This document shows positions 23,701 through 35,337 of a stretch of 64,000 bases of DNA, in pieces (within the stretch, counting starts at the first letter, position 1; each line of letters starts with the position of its first letter). Source of the stretch: Rosa chinensis. Lineage: Eukaryota; Streptophyta; Magnoliopsida; Rosales; Rosaceae. A model generated the notes under the pieces. The model was given only the letters and a program-made list of their open reading frames with translations, did not search any database and was not told the DNA's origin. Made by a program: the position numbers and the translations under genes. Where the stretch lies: positions 39,613,001-39,677,000 of the forward strand of contig NC_037090.1 of the NCBI RefSeq assembly GCF_002994745.2. Direction: 5' to 3'.

Positions 23701-25830
23701 CACCTTGTTTGTCATGGAAGGTATACTTCTACTTGCAACTAATAAGTTAAAACTACATTAGTAGGCATGTAAGCATTTTGTGTGATCTAAATAATCGAAA
23801 TTGAAAATCGATCAGTTTGATATTATCCATCTATTTATAGTGTATTATTAGGCATCGTGTAAAAAAATTAACTCGATCCGTCGTCATTTCAACATTAAAT
23901 AAAGCGGTCAACCCTTTATATGCTTCTACTTCCCTAAGGGGAGCTTAATCACGAAGAGATAAATTTTCCAAAATTTTAACATTAGGTTATACAGCTCATA
24001 CCCACGAGAGTGTAAGAGCTGACAGATCGAAAAAATAAGTTGCGAGTGAGCGGTAATGAGCATTTTAGTTTTATGTGTATTTAGGGTTTGCAGTTAACCA
24101 CATAGATCGAGACCCAAACTATGACGAAAAAAATTGAAATTTTGACCGTAAACATTTCTTTATGTCATGATCATATCTAACGGTTGAATTTGATAAATTA
24201 TATTTCATCCACCTTGATTGTCAAGGTATACTTCTACATGCAACATAAACTACATTAGTAGGCATGTCAATCTAAGCTATATCAACCAATGTAAAAAATT
24301 TACATTAGGTTATATTTCTCTAAGGGGAGCTGAATCACAAAGTGATCAACCTCCCAAAATTTTTACATTAGGTTATATAGCTCATACCCATGAGAGTGTG
24401 AGAGCAGACAGCTAAAAAAAATATGTTGTGAATGAGCGGTTATGTGCATATTAGTTTTATGTGGTATTTAGAGTTTAGAATTGATCACGTAGATCGAGAC
24501 CCAAATGACGATGAAAATTGCTGAAATTTTGACCATGACAACTTCTTCTTATTATGATAACATCCAACGGTCGATTTTGATAAAGTCTATTTCCTCCACA
24601 TTGTTGGTCATAGAAGGTATACTTTTTGATATAACTAATAAACAGTTAGACTACGGTAATAGACATATAAAAATTTTGTACGATAAAAATAATTGAGGAA
24701 ATTCATAAACTTGACATTACTCATCTATTTATAGAGTATTAATAGGTACCGTGTAAAAAAATTAACCCGAGCCGCCATCATTTTGACATCAAATAAAGTG
24801 GTCAACCCTTCATACACTTCTACTTCCTTAAGGGGGGCTAAGTCAGGAAGAGATAAACTTCCTAAAACTTTTACATTAAGTTATGCAGTTCATATCCGCG
24901 AGAGTGTGAGAGCTGACAGATCGAAAAAATAAGTTGTAAATGAGCGGTTATGTGCATTTTAGTTTTATGTGGTATTTAGGGTTTAAAATTGACCTAGTAA
25001 ATCGAGACCCAAATGGCGACTACAATAGCTGAAATTTTGACCATGAACATTTCTTCTTATTATGATAACATCCAACCGTCGATTTTGATAAAATCTATTT
25101 CCTCCACATTGTTGCTCATGGAAGCTATACTTTTTGATACAACTAATAATTAATAAACAAGTTAGACTACGGTAGTAGACATATAAGAATTTTGTGTGAT
25201 CCAAATAATTGAGGAAGTTCATAAATTTGAGCTTACACATCTATTTATAACGTATTAACAGGTGCTGTGTATAAAAAATTAACCAGATCCGCTGTCATTT
25301 CGATATTAAACAAAGCGGTCAACCCTTTATACGCTTATACTTCTCTAAGGGGAGAACTATGAAGAGATAAACTTCCCGAAATTTTTACATTAGGTTATAT
25401 AGCTCATACCCACGAGAGTGTGAGAGCTGACAGATCGAAAAAATAAGTTGCGAATGACTCGTTATGAGCATTTTAGTTTTATGTGGTATTTAGGGTTTAG
25501 GATTGACCTGGTAGATTGAAACCCAAATAATGACGAAAATTGCTGAAATTTTGAGTACGATCATTTCTTCTTATTATGATTACATCCAACGGTCGATTTT
25601 GATAAAATCTATTTCCTCCATATTGTTGCTCATGGAAGGTATATGTTTTGATACAACTAATAAACAAGTTAGACTACATTAGTAGACATCAAATGATTTT
25701 GTGCTATCCAAATAATTGAGGAAATTGATAAATTTGACATTACTCATCTATTCATAGTGTATTAATAGGTATCGTGTAAAAAGATTAACCCAATTCGTTA
25801 AATAAAAATTAGCCCTTCATATTGAAACGA
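20775..25830. repeat. Tandem array, about 10 units of about 0.51 kb
   Basis: A unit carrying CGGTCAACCCTTTAT, GAGAGTGTGAGAGCTGACAG, TAGATCGAGACCCAAA and ATCTAACGGTC repeats head to tail. The GGTCAACC landmark recurs at about 20877, 21394, 21908, 22380, 22887, 23396, 23905, 24799 and 25316 (spacings 472-517, mostly 507-517). The gap 23905-24799 contains one shortened unit of about 385 bp. The third to seventh units are the most alike and the edges more diverged, as expected for unequal exchange. There are no coding frames. It could be a satellite seed or the tandem-repeat part of a larger element. Confidence 0.9.
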
Positions 25831-26285
25831 CAACGAACAAGACTAAATTGTTTCATTCACAAACCTAGTGGGTGAATGGTCTCACATACATGCAGTTGTC
25901 TGTTCATAGTCTATTTACTCATGTTGAATAATTCGTCAAATTTTGTTATTCTTATGAAATTCTTACTTAACATAACAGTTTTCATATGCATATTTCTTTT
26001 ATCTGAAAAATTCATCTTCTACTGTTAAAAATAAATATGCTTTTTCTTATTATAATTTTGTTTACACATTTTTATGTTTAGTATAAAAGAAATTTAAACA
26101 CAAACATCAACATTGCATATATATATTTTTTTGGTTAACAAACCTCAACATTGCATTTCTTTAATTTTTTCTGAAAGTCCAACAACAAAAAAGAAGAAAC
26201 AGCTTTCTGCTAAAAAAAAAAAAAAAAAATTTCGGCTCGGCCTGCAGCCCACCACCATCACCATTAATTAGTTATTAGTATGTGA

Positions 26286-26579
26286 CTACGTGGCTTCGCT
26301 GCTATGCAACATGTGCCTCAAACCATTCTCATCAGCCTCAAAAGATATTTTAGCGAACAATTGAACTGCAACACCAGACCTGGCCTCTACTCCGGTCGTT
26401 TCCATACCCATGGAAAACTTCTTCTTCATAAACTCATACTCCATATCATCTTCTTCTAACATAACCAGTCTCACCCGAGTGAAAACCTCGAAGAGATCTG
26501 AAACAATGGAGGCGGGGGAGCTCGATTCGGAGCAATCCGACCCGGAATCGTGGCTTTTTCCGTCATTATCAACAATCAT
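26286..26579 (-). pseudogene. Possible N-terminal exon fragment of an SRO-like (RCD1-related) gene
   Basis: The frame starts at ATG (26579) and encodes 97 residues: a Ser/Asp-rich leader (DSGSDCSESSSPASIVSDL), then a segment MLEEDDMEYEFMKKKFSMGM. That order resembles the start of plant SRO proteins, inactive PARP-like proteins involved in stress responses, whose leader is followed by a similar 'eegD.eydviKkkFl.Gm' segment. The downstream PARP-like core is absent, and the frame runs out near 26286 in unrelated AT-rich DNA. If the identification is right this is a truncated relic. The call rests on resemblance to memory of the family and is tentative. Confidence 0.33.
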
Positions 26580-27606
26580 GGAGGCTTGGTACTTGCTAAT
26601 TTGTTCGCTCTATGCCATCTGGAATCTACGATAATCTAATTGACCTATTTGAATTTGAAATCGACGAGAATCGGGTTTTCGAGAAGGTGTGAAGATCCGG
26701 GGTTATGGTCTATATGGGATACTGCTAGGGGTCCAAATCTTTTCTTCAAGCTTAAATCATCACAGTGAAATAATAGGCTTGAGCTATGGATAAAAACCCC
26801 AATTTTGACTCTTCCGACTTCAACTCAGATGGTTTTAGGGCCTAGTTGTATTGGTACCGGTAGATATTAGCATTGGCAACTCAGATGGATAAGCAACTTC
26901 TTACCTCTTGGGCATATTACGTTACTGCCCTCAGGTTGTCACAGTAACGGCAGTTTTTTTACTGATAACGATGGTTATCTCCACAATTACCTTATTGGCT
27001 TTGCAATTCACATTGTGTGGACAGAAATCAGCCACGCACGCCTGGCCCACAGGGGCACACCCGCCGCTCCCCCTGCTGCATTGTATACATGTTCGCTGTT
27101 TCTATTAAGTATAACTCCAGCATATGAAAAATTAATGTGAGTAGACAATTAAGTAGGAATAAAAAAATGGTGTTACAGATGTGTGTAGTAAGTAGGAACA
27201 CGTACATTGCTGCAGTCCACACTCCTAGCCAGAATTATTATGCTTTGAAAAATAAATATTCATCACGCGCGTTTGTGATCAATTAATTTCTCGCATATAT
27301 GCGCAGGAAAATAGTTTGACCTTAGAACCAGAGAGCTATCAGGTTATAGTAGAATATACGAGTGAAGCTTTAAAATTATGTAGAAATGGTTAGACTGGTA
27401 GCTCATTCACTGTTACAATCAGTCTTTTGAATTAGCTAGCTAGTAGTTATTTGGCGCCCCCTGTGTGGATACGAGATAAGCACGTCGCTGGTTTCAGAAG
27501 CTTTTGATGCTTGGTGTCCATACTTCATAACCTACCCTGACCTTTAATACAGACACACACACACACGAGGTTATATATACATACATACATGAAGTAGCTA
27601 GCTAGC

Positions 27607-27617
27607 TTATATAAAGG
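27607..27617 (+). promoter_or_regulatory. Putative TATA box of the MYB gene
   Basis: TTATATAAAGG lies 56 bp upstream of the start codon, leaving room for a short 5' UTR of about 30 bp. A CA microsatellite (about 27551-27566) lies just upstream. Confidence 0.6.
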
Positions 27618-27672
27618 CACAACAGAGAAAAGCTGCGTATATAGTTAGCTAAGTGACTCCATAATCATAACA

Positions 27673-29442
27673 ATGGATGGGGCTTGTAACAACAACTTGG
27701 GTGTGAGAAAAGGTGCTTGGACTAGAGAGGAAGATGATCTTCTCAGGCATTGCATGAAGACTCATGGAGAAGAAAAGTGGCACCGGGTTCCTTCCAAAGC
27801 AGGTACATACCAACTATATAAAATGCATGCATGAAAATATTTGTAGATAATGACTACAATATTATTGATAAAGAGCTTCAATCATAATAGTACTGATTTA
27901 GAGATGAGTTAATGTATCTTATGCATGTACGCTGCAGGTTTGAACAGATGCAGGAAAAGCTGCAGACTAAGGTGGCTCAACTATCTGAAGCCAAACATCA
28001 AAAGAGGTGGCTTTACGGAGGATGAAACTGATCTAATATTTAGGCTTCACAAGCTTTTGGGAAACAGGTAGGAAAGCTATATATTATAGACTTATTGCTC
28101 TTTATTAATTTCCGTTCAATATATCACACTCTTTACCAGTACTGCTGGTTTGAATAAAATCTTAACCGTACCTGCACAAACAACAAAGGGAAAATATATA
28201 ATTAAGACATTTCAATTATGCACAACGAAAGAACAAGTCTAGTACTTGGTCTATTTCTCATAAGTTTTTTTTTTTTTTTTTTTCTATTTCTCATAAGTTT
28301 GGATGAGGGAAAAAGTTCAAAACTCTCTTTCCCGAAGAGCTGAGAGAGGAATACAGTACAGAAGCACGTGGAAGGCCAATGATTTTTTATTCAAGTCCCT
28401 TTCATGGTTTTCTAATGGGAGACCGTAACATCAACATCTGCTTGGCAACATTTATAGCACATTCATTCCAATGCGTTGCTCTATTTGTTTGAAGTATAAA
28501 ATCTAGTCCTTATTTGAGGACTCTAAGTCCTTTCCTTGGGGTTAGATCGAGAGTCGATCATCAGAGTTAATCTGGTATTTAGGCTATGAATTTTGATACC
28601 GTATATACCAGAGTCTCTAAGATGGTGCATGCATTTCTTGCGAAGCTTGATTGTCTAGAAAATGTGAGTTTACTTTGGAACATCTCTCTTTGGTGCGCCC
28701 TAAGGGAGGGTTTCAATTCATTGCGTTTATTTGGTTATGTATGTGAATTTATCGCCTCTTGCCTACTCGGTCCATTAAAATGTATTCATTTTACCTCGTT
28801 TTGTTTAAATAATAAAATAATGTACTTGTTTTTCTCCTATTTAATAATAAAAAAATAATGTACCCTTGCAAACTCCGGTTAAATACATGTGAGGTTGTAA
28901 TAATCTCATAAGTACATTCTTATTATTTATGTTGCATGTTTGCTAGGTGGTCATTAATTGCTGGAAGACTTTCCGGACGAACTGGAAACGATGTGAAAAA
29001 TTACTGGAACTCCCGACTACGGCTAGATTCTCGAATTAAAAATCATAAATCTCCAGAATCTATAAAGACCACAATAATAAGGCCTCGACCACGAACCTTC
29101 TCCAAAAGTTTGTATCCTTTGAACAAGAGAGCTACAATTTTAAAACCTTTTCAATTTGAAGAGAATTTTGGCCGCTCAACACAAGCATCACCAACTTCAG
29201 AGAATGAAATCGACTCACCGAAAACCATTTTAGATGACATGGATAGTAGTACTGTTGAAAGAAGCACAAGTGATTCTTGTCGTATGGGGTTCGAGGAAGA
29301 CCTCTTCACAAATTTTTGGGTTGAAGATATGGCAGAATCATCAAGAACATGTTTCTCATTTACTGAAGGAGAAGTAAGTAACGTAGACTTCTGTTTCAAT
29401 ATGGAACTCTGGAATCATCCAAAAGAAGAAGAGAAAACATGA
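27673..29442 (+). CDS. R2R3-MYB transcription factor, subgroup 6 (anthocyanin regulator, MYB10-like)
   Basis: There are three exons: 27673-27802, 27938-28067 and 28947-29442, with GT-AG introns. The 130-nt second exon is the standard R2R3-MYB size. The product is 251 residues. R2 has Trp16, Trp36, Trp56. R3 has Phe69, Trp88, Trp107. The bHLH-interaction motif spans Asp75 to Arg94 ([20 protein letters not shown]). The C-terminal subgroup 6 signature appears as RPRPRTF (132-138). The family acts in the nucleus in MYB-bHLH-WD40 complexes to switch on late anthocyanin genes. Two residues are odd: the usual ANDV box of this group reads GNDV (100-103), and the preceding PGRT is SGRT. All splice sites and the frame are intact, so it could be functional. 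Intron 2 is 879 bp and AT-rich. Confidence 0.93.
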
Positions 29443-29917
29443 ACAATAAGATGTAAGTTGCACCTTTCTCAAATTATTACTTGTTAGCTGGTGAGCTGTG
29501 ATCTGTTAGTAAGTTAAAATTCTAATATTGTAAGGTCATGAGTTCTTCTCGCTGACATATGTAAGGGAGGGTTTTTATTTTTATTTTTTTATTATTAATA
29601 ATAATAATACAAAATTGAAATAAAAAAACTTCTTAGCTGCTTCTTTCTACTCTTTAATCAGGATGTACACCTAATGGCTAGGAATGCATGTGTTTATTTT
29701 TTTTTATTTGCATCTCATGTTTGGGTTTCATGTTGGTTTTAATTGTAATGTAATTTATCTCATTTACATTGTGAATTACTTAGTGAATTTCAAGTTCTCT
29801 AAAATATATATATATATATATATAAAAATTAAAAAAGAAAAGAAAAAAAGTCATCATTCCACAATTCTTGGTCATTAATGAAATCACCTGTCCCAGATTC
29901 CTGTGTCCTAATTTTGT

Positions 29918-30010
29918 CCCCTTAATATGATTGGTCCACAGAGATTAAAAAATAAAACAAAAGATTAATAAAATATTTTTTTAATCTCTGTGGACCAACC
30001 ATGTTAAGGG
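29918..30010. repeat. Foldback with 36-bp arms (MITE-like)
   Basis: The left arm 29918-29953 (CCCCTTAATATGATTGGTCC at its outer end) is nearly the reverse complement of 29975-30010, separated by about 21 bp of AT-rich spacer. Outer similarity extends weakly (GTGTCC and GGACAT). It is probably the core of a small inverted-repeat element in the MYB 3' flank. Exact ends are unresolved. Confidence 0.6.
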
Positions 30011-30189
30011 AACATAATAGAGATAGAATAATGGACATAGGGGCAGCAAATCCTCTGTCCTGAATTATCTGTCTCCTTCCCTGTCTCCTGATAGATTGTT
30101 GACACCTGTCCAATCTGTTTAAATCAATGAAACACCGTTTGCTCCCAGTTACAAAAAAAGAGAAAGAAAAAAAAACTTAATTTCTTTAT

Positions 30190-31180
30190 AGATTTTATTT
30201 ATTAAAAAAATAAAAATAAAAATTTGACAAAGGAATAGAGATTTCATTTAATCCCAAAGTCAGAACGGCACATACAAATAAGGGAATACGGGTACCATCC
30301 ACTAGTACAATGCTGCTCATTTGACTTTTACGAGCCTATACAATTACAAATCTCAGCGTACACAAAGAAAACTATCTTGAATCTCCCTTCGTCAATGCAC
30401 TCAATTGTGGTACTCCAGGAGATTCATTAACTTGGTGTAAAAAGAAACCATAGCTTTGTAGACTAATGCTCACTAAAAAATAGCAAGCCCCTAGGTGCAC
30501 AAAAAGTGCCTAACTGTCCTTAGAAAAAAGGAATTATTGAAAATAATACAAAGTAAATTTGGGCTAGGCCCACGAAGTGAACCCAACCCCCATCTCTAGC
30601 CCAGAACAGGCCCATTAGCAGCCTCTAAGCCCAAAAGGCCACATCAGCAATGTATCCCGCCTTTCCAGCCCAAAGCAACAGCTGGTTGCCCCGCCACCAA
30701 AACCACCATCCCACCGTTGGCGTTGGGCCACCCTCACGCCTTCGTCGCTGTCCAACCAATGCCGGACAACTCCAAGCATCACAGACCACCTAGCACCATC
30801 CGACATCTGGACCCCCTGCAATTGAATCAGGATCGATCGCCTAATCACGCCATCGATCTCAGCCAACCTTCAATCTACACCAACCGGCCGGCCAACCGTC
30901 GAGCGCTAACAAATGTCGCTCCGATCCAGTGAAAGCCATTTCCAATCCCAGCCCACTTCCCCGATGCAGCCATTCGTTTTGAACCAGAAAGTACCAGAAT
31001 ACATACCGATCCAAACCCTTGAGCTTTGGAGACATACCTGAAACAAAGCACCCGTCTGGCCTCACTCTACATGCGCCGGCTAGGCCAAAGGCCATCACCG
31101 CTGCCAAGGTGGAGCTGGACAAGTTGTAGCACAGACCACAGCGTCCTCTAGGGTTTAAGTAAGAGTTTCTCCACAAAATA
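30190..31180 (-). repeat. Retroposon-like sequence, related to 32261-32703
   Basis: The blocks AATGCACTCAAT, GGTACTCCAG, GTAAAAAGAAACCATA and AAGGGAATTATT-like segments occur in the same order as in 32261-32703. Read on the minus strand both would end near an A-rich tail, with AATGAAATCT close to the end, as in plant non-LTR retroelements. 30600-31180 is more GC-rich and carries only short frames without recognisable domains. Confidence 0.4.
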
Positions 31181-31690
31181 TGTTCTAAACTCGTTCTTTT
31201 TTAAAAAATAACTTGTTTCTAATTATCCCCATTAAACTTCAACATTCCACAGATCGAAGAGATGAGATGCAGAATCAATAGTCCTCATCTGCAACGGCCA
31301 TGGTGGCCTTGTTCAGAGTCGTCCCTCGATCTCTTAAAAGACCAAGATTTTTTTTTTTTTTTAAAGGACGAAGATCTGACAATTGATCCATGATTCTCAA
31401 ACCAATACTGAGCTTTGTGAGAGGTGTTTCAAGATGTTGGTTTGTTATATTAGATTGACATCAGATCAATCTATTATTAGTCTTGAATTCTTGATTAAAG
31501 TCATAGAATAGGCTATTGCAATGGGTTGTTGTAATTATTATGATTGTTAATGGGAGTTGCAAATGAACTCTGAAGCCTTACAATTTCAAGATGAGCCCAG
31601 ATCTTGATATATTGTATTCAGCAAAATCAAATCAACCTGACCTGATTGGATAAGAAAGTTTACTTGAGCGATTTGAATACACTAATTGGA

Positions 31691-32150
31691 TGCATGTTTG
31701 ATAAGTGGTCATTAATTGTTGGAAGACTTCCCGGACGAACTGGAAACGATGTGAAAAATTACTGGAACTCCCAACTATGGCTAGATTCTCGAATTAAAAG
31801 TTATAAATCTCCAGAATCAATAAAGACCACAATAACAAGGCCTCGACCACAAACCTTCACCAAAAGTTTGTATCTTTTGAACAAGACAGTTACCATTTTG
31901 GAACCTTTTCAATTTGAAGAGAATTTTGGCCGCTCAACACAAGCATCACCAACTACAGAGAATGAAATTGACTGGCCGAAAACCTATTTAGATGACATGG
32001 ATAGTAGTACTGTTGAAAGAAGCATAAGAGATTCTTGTCGTCTGGGGTTCGAGGAAGACCTCTTCACAAATTTTTGGGTTGAAGATATGGCAGAATCATC
32101 AAGAACATGTTTCTCATTTACTGAAAGAGAACTAGAGAAGTAAGTAACGT
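31691..32150 (+). pseudogene. Exon-3 copy of the MYB gene, broken
   Basis: This is a partial duplicate of the gene at 27673. It covers the end of intron 2 (GCATGTTTG) through most of exon 3 and into the 3' flank. Exons 1 and 2 are absent. The acceptor dinucleotide AG is AA (31703-31704). Near the 3' end a short insertion (about 32130) shifts the frame to a TAA at 32141-32143, and the last part of the coding region is deleted, so the sequence jumps to a segment matching about 29660. It keeps GNDV but has PGRT where the intact gene has SGRT. It cannot make an R2R3 protein, but a transcript could share long identity with the intact gene. Confidence 0.9.
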
Positions 32151-32260
32151 AGACTTCAGGATGTAATGGCTAGAAATGCGTGTTTTTATTTGCATGTCAT
32201 GTTTGGGTTTCATGTTTTAATTGTAATGTAGTTTATCTCATATGCATTGTGAATTACTTA

Positions 32261-32703
32261 GTTTTTTTTTTTTTGAGTAAATGAAGATTTCATTGATAAT
32301 CGCAGGCCAGAACGACACTTATAAATTTCCCAGAAATGAGAATCATGCACCATTCACCTAAGACATCAAAGCTCACTTAATCAAGGAGCCTAACAAATTA
32401 CAAAATTATCCTACACAGAGATAATTTTGTGTGCAAACTTCATTTACCAATGCACTCAATGGCGGTACTCCAGAAGCTTCCATTATCAAGATGTAAAAAG
32501 AAACATCATAATTTGCAGGCTAAAAAACTACCTAACTACACCCATTAACGCTCATTAGGGAACTAGCAAGCATAACTCCCTAAAAAAAAGGGAATTATTC
32601 GAAATAAACAACAAAAAAACCTATTTAACAACCTAGTAGCCCAAAAGCCACCCAAGGTCCCCATAAAAGCCAAGTGGCCCAAGCCCAAGTCGCAGGTTGC
32701 CCA
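32261..32703 (-). repeat. Retroposon-like tail inserted in the MYB pseudogene flank
   Basis: A run of T on the plus strand (about 32261-32275) starts directly after GAATTACTTAG, which in the intact MYB flank continues as unique sequence. The run is followed by GAGTAAATGAAGATTTCATT. Read on the minus strand it is a 3' end with a poly(A) tail, typical of a 5'-truncated LINE or similar retroposon. The other edge meets the truncated copia gag at 32704. Confidence 0.55.
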
Positions 32704-34670
32704 GATTCCTATACTCTCAGGATGAGAACATGTGGAATATAGTTGATACTGGATGGGAACACCCAACCAAGGCAGAAGACTCCAAGAAAGTAGAAGGGAC
32801 ATCTGCAAGAGTTCTTAAGCCTAGGAAGGAATGGACAGAAGAGAAGGTTCGTGATAGAAACTGTGATTTTAAGGCAAGAAATTCACTATTCATATCTTTG
32901 TCCAAGAAGGAGATGATGAGAATTAGCCATTGTTATACAGCCAAGGAGGCATAGGATCTCCTTCAGGTCACTTATGAAGGAAACAAAAAGGTTAGAGGTC
33001 AGAAGCTTCAAAGGTTGGTCTTGGAATTTGAGAACATGTCAATGGGAGAAGATGAATCGATTGATGACTTTCATGTTCGGCTTCTCAATGTAACAAGCCA
33101 ATGTTGCAGCGCTTGGATGATCCATTTGAGGAGCACTGAATTGTCAAGAAGTTTCTTAGGTCACTCCCTCCTAAATTTTGAGCCAAACAAATTGCCATCG
33201 AGGAAGCTCAGGATCTGGATACCTACACTCTTAACGAGTTGGTAGGAAATCTCAAAACTTTTGAGATGAGACTCAAGCCTGAAAAGAAGATAAAAAATGT
33301 TGCATTTTCTTCCATTAAAAAGAAAGATAATATTGATGATTCTGTGGATTTAGCTTTGCTAACTAAAGAATTCAAAAAATTTCTAAAAAATAAAAGTTCT
33401 TCAGGAAATACTTCAAGAAACTTTTCTGAATAAAAAAGAGGTCAAGTGTTTGAAAATCGTTTTGACAAAAATTCAAAGTTTGCTAAGATTCCTCAAAAGA
33501 AAAGTTTTCCTGATAAGCCTAAATGTTTTGAGTGTGGTGGAATTGGACATCTTGCTGCCGATTGTGGCAACAAGAAGTATAATTCACGTGGTAATGAGTG
33601 ATAGTGATGAAGGATCTCAATCAGATGGTGAAAAGGTAAATCTTGCTCTCACTTCCTCTCTTAATATTGATTTATATGATGATTCTGACTTAGAAGATGA
33701 TACCCTTAATGAAAAACAAATGACAAGTGTAAGCAATTATATAATGCTTCAAAAATTGTTCTTCGAAAAAATTATAAACTTGAAAAGGAAGTTGATTCTT
33801 TAAGGGAGGAAAAAGAAAAAATTGAGCTACGATTTGAAACTTCTCTAAAAGAATGGAATGTAGAGCATACTGACCTTGTTGATAATATTAAAGTTTTGCA
33901 GGGAGAGGTTAAGTCTCAAGATTGGGACAAGGAACATGGTGATCTTATTAACAAAATTAAAGTTTTGCAGGTTAAATTCAAGGCTCAGTCTACTCTAAAT
34001 ATTTCACTAACTCTTGAAAATGAGAAATTGTAGGATGAGTTACTTAAAGTCAAGGAAAGCTTCAACAAGTTCTCCATAGGGTCTGAAAAGGTCTCCAAGA
34101 TGATGGGATTTGGTAAAACTCACGGTAACAAAGAAGGGTTAATTAGGTTATGAAGGTGAGTCTTGTAAGCCATTGAACTTTGTAAAACGTGTAGAATGTG
34201 AAAGTTTGCTGGGTCATCTACAAGCTTAGAATAACATTGATTATGGTCCCAAGTTGGCCAAAATATCATAACCAAATTTAAACATCCAAACCCATCAGAA
34301 AATTGCTCAGGTAAGTTCTAACAAGCACACCTCTATGCATCAGCCCAAGTATATTCACAACTCCAAAAGCTTCACTCTCACTTGTTATTATTGTGGAAAA
34401 TTAGGACACATACATCCTAGATGTAATATGTTGCACAGGATCATTCAAAATCAGAGGAAAGCTTCAAAAATAAGGTCAACTGAATCGCTGCAAGCTGAGT
34501 TGAAAGAGGGGTTGAGTCTGATCACGAGGATTGCAAAGCTGGCTACAATCCCTGTAGGTCTGGAAACTGAAACAAAGAAGACCTGGGTCGAAAAAGGATC
34601 CAAATGTTTTTCAGCTAAGTTTAATGATTGTGATATGTCCTATAAATTTTTGATGCAACTTGCTTACTAA
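32704..34670 (+). pseudogene. gag of Sirevirus-like copia copy 2 (5'-truncated)
   Basis: It begins abruptly inside Gag at FLYSQDENMWN, so the 5' LTR and about the first 40 codons are missing. The same domains as copy 1 follow: UBN2-type Gag, first knuckle CFECGGIGHLAADC (about 33525-33566), acidic segment, coiled coil, and second knuckle CYYCGKLGHIHPRC (about 34385-34426). Several stops and frameshifts are present (for example TAG at 32953, TAG at 34031). The TAG at 34031-34033 is at the same place as the TAG at 13155-13153 of copy 1. Confidence 0.85.
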
Positions 34671-34699
34671 CCACTTAAAGATCAATTAACGAGGTTGAA

Positions 34700-35329
34700 C
34701 ATGTAGAAGCCACTAGTCTTGTGGCTTTGACTGCTCTCGCTAATAAAAAGGGTGATGTTTGGTAAATTGATAGTGGATGCTCAAGACATATGACTAGGGA
34801 AAAGATCTGGTTCGTGTCTTTTTCAGGTGAGTTTACAGGTGGATTCAGTTACTTTTGGTGATGGACAAAAGGCCAAGGTAATGGGTAAGGGTATTGTCAA
34901 TACTCCAAGTATTCCTAATCTCCAAAATGTTTTATATGTTGAAGGTCTTCAAGCTACCTCATAAGTGTTAGTAAATTAACTGATGATTATGAGGATGTTA
35001 ATTTCAACAGAAAAATGTGTGTTGTGATTGATAACAATGGAAAAAATATCATGGGAGGTTTGCACTCTAAAGATAATTGTTATCATGTACTTGCTAATAA
35101 ATCTATTGAAATGCAGACATGTTTGAAAACCAAGACATCAGATGTTGTTCTTGAACTTTGGCATAAGCGTCTGGGGCATGTGAACTTCCAAGACTTACTG
35201 AAACTATCGACCAAGGAAAGTGTGAGAGGTATGCCTTCTCTGAGTGGTAAACCAGACAAGATGTGTAAAGGGTGCAAAGCAGGTAAGCAAACCCGAGCCT
35301 CATATGGAGCAATTAACTCGGCTACGTAG
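34700..35329 (+). pseudogene. Copia protease and GAG-pre-integrase region
   Basis: The protease motif IDSGCSRHM is encoded near 34766-34795, just after an in-frame TAA at 34763. The pre-integrase domain follows (35015-35329) with ELWHKRLGHVNFQDLLKL and the zinc-binding pair CKGCKAGKQ (HHCC-type finger of integrase). It would process the polyprotein and bind LTR DNA ends. Frameshifts near 34830 and 34960 disable it. The region stops where the foldback element begins. Confidence 0.8.
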
Positions 35330-35337
35330 CCTTTGGT

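Noticed and set aside
20775..25830. Open frames in the tandem array (for example 24983-25240)
   Set aside because: They are not kept between units, as real coding repeats would be.
20775..25830. Helitron as source of the array
   Set aside because: I found no TC...CTRR ends with a terminal hairpin at the edges. It cannot be excluded without a search.
20775..25830. CRISPR-like regular repeats
   Set aside because: Units are 0.5 kb and head to tail without spacers, in a plant genome. This is satellite-type organisation.
28586..28858. 90-codon frame in MYB intron 2
   Set aside because: It lies between a correct donor and acceptor and has no similarity to known proteins that I can see. It may be a small retroposon remnant.
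30615..31176. Minus-strand frames in GC-rich DNA
   Set aside because: They overlap one another and a plus-strand frame, have no domains, and sit in a retroposon-like stretch.
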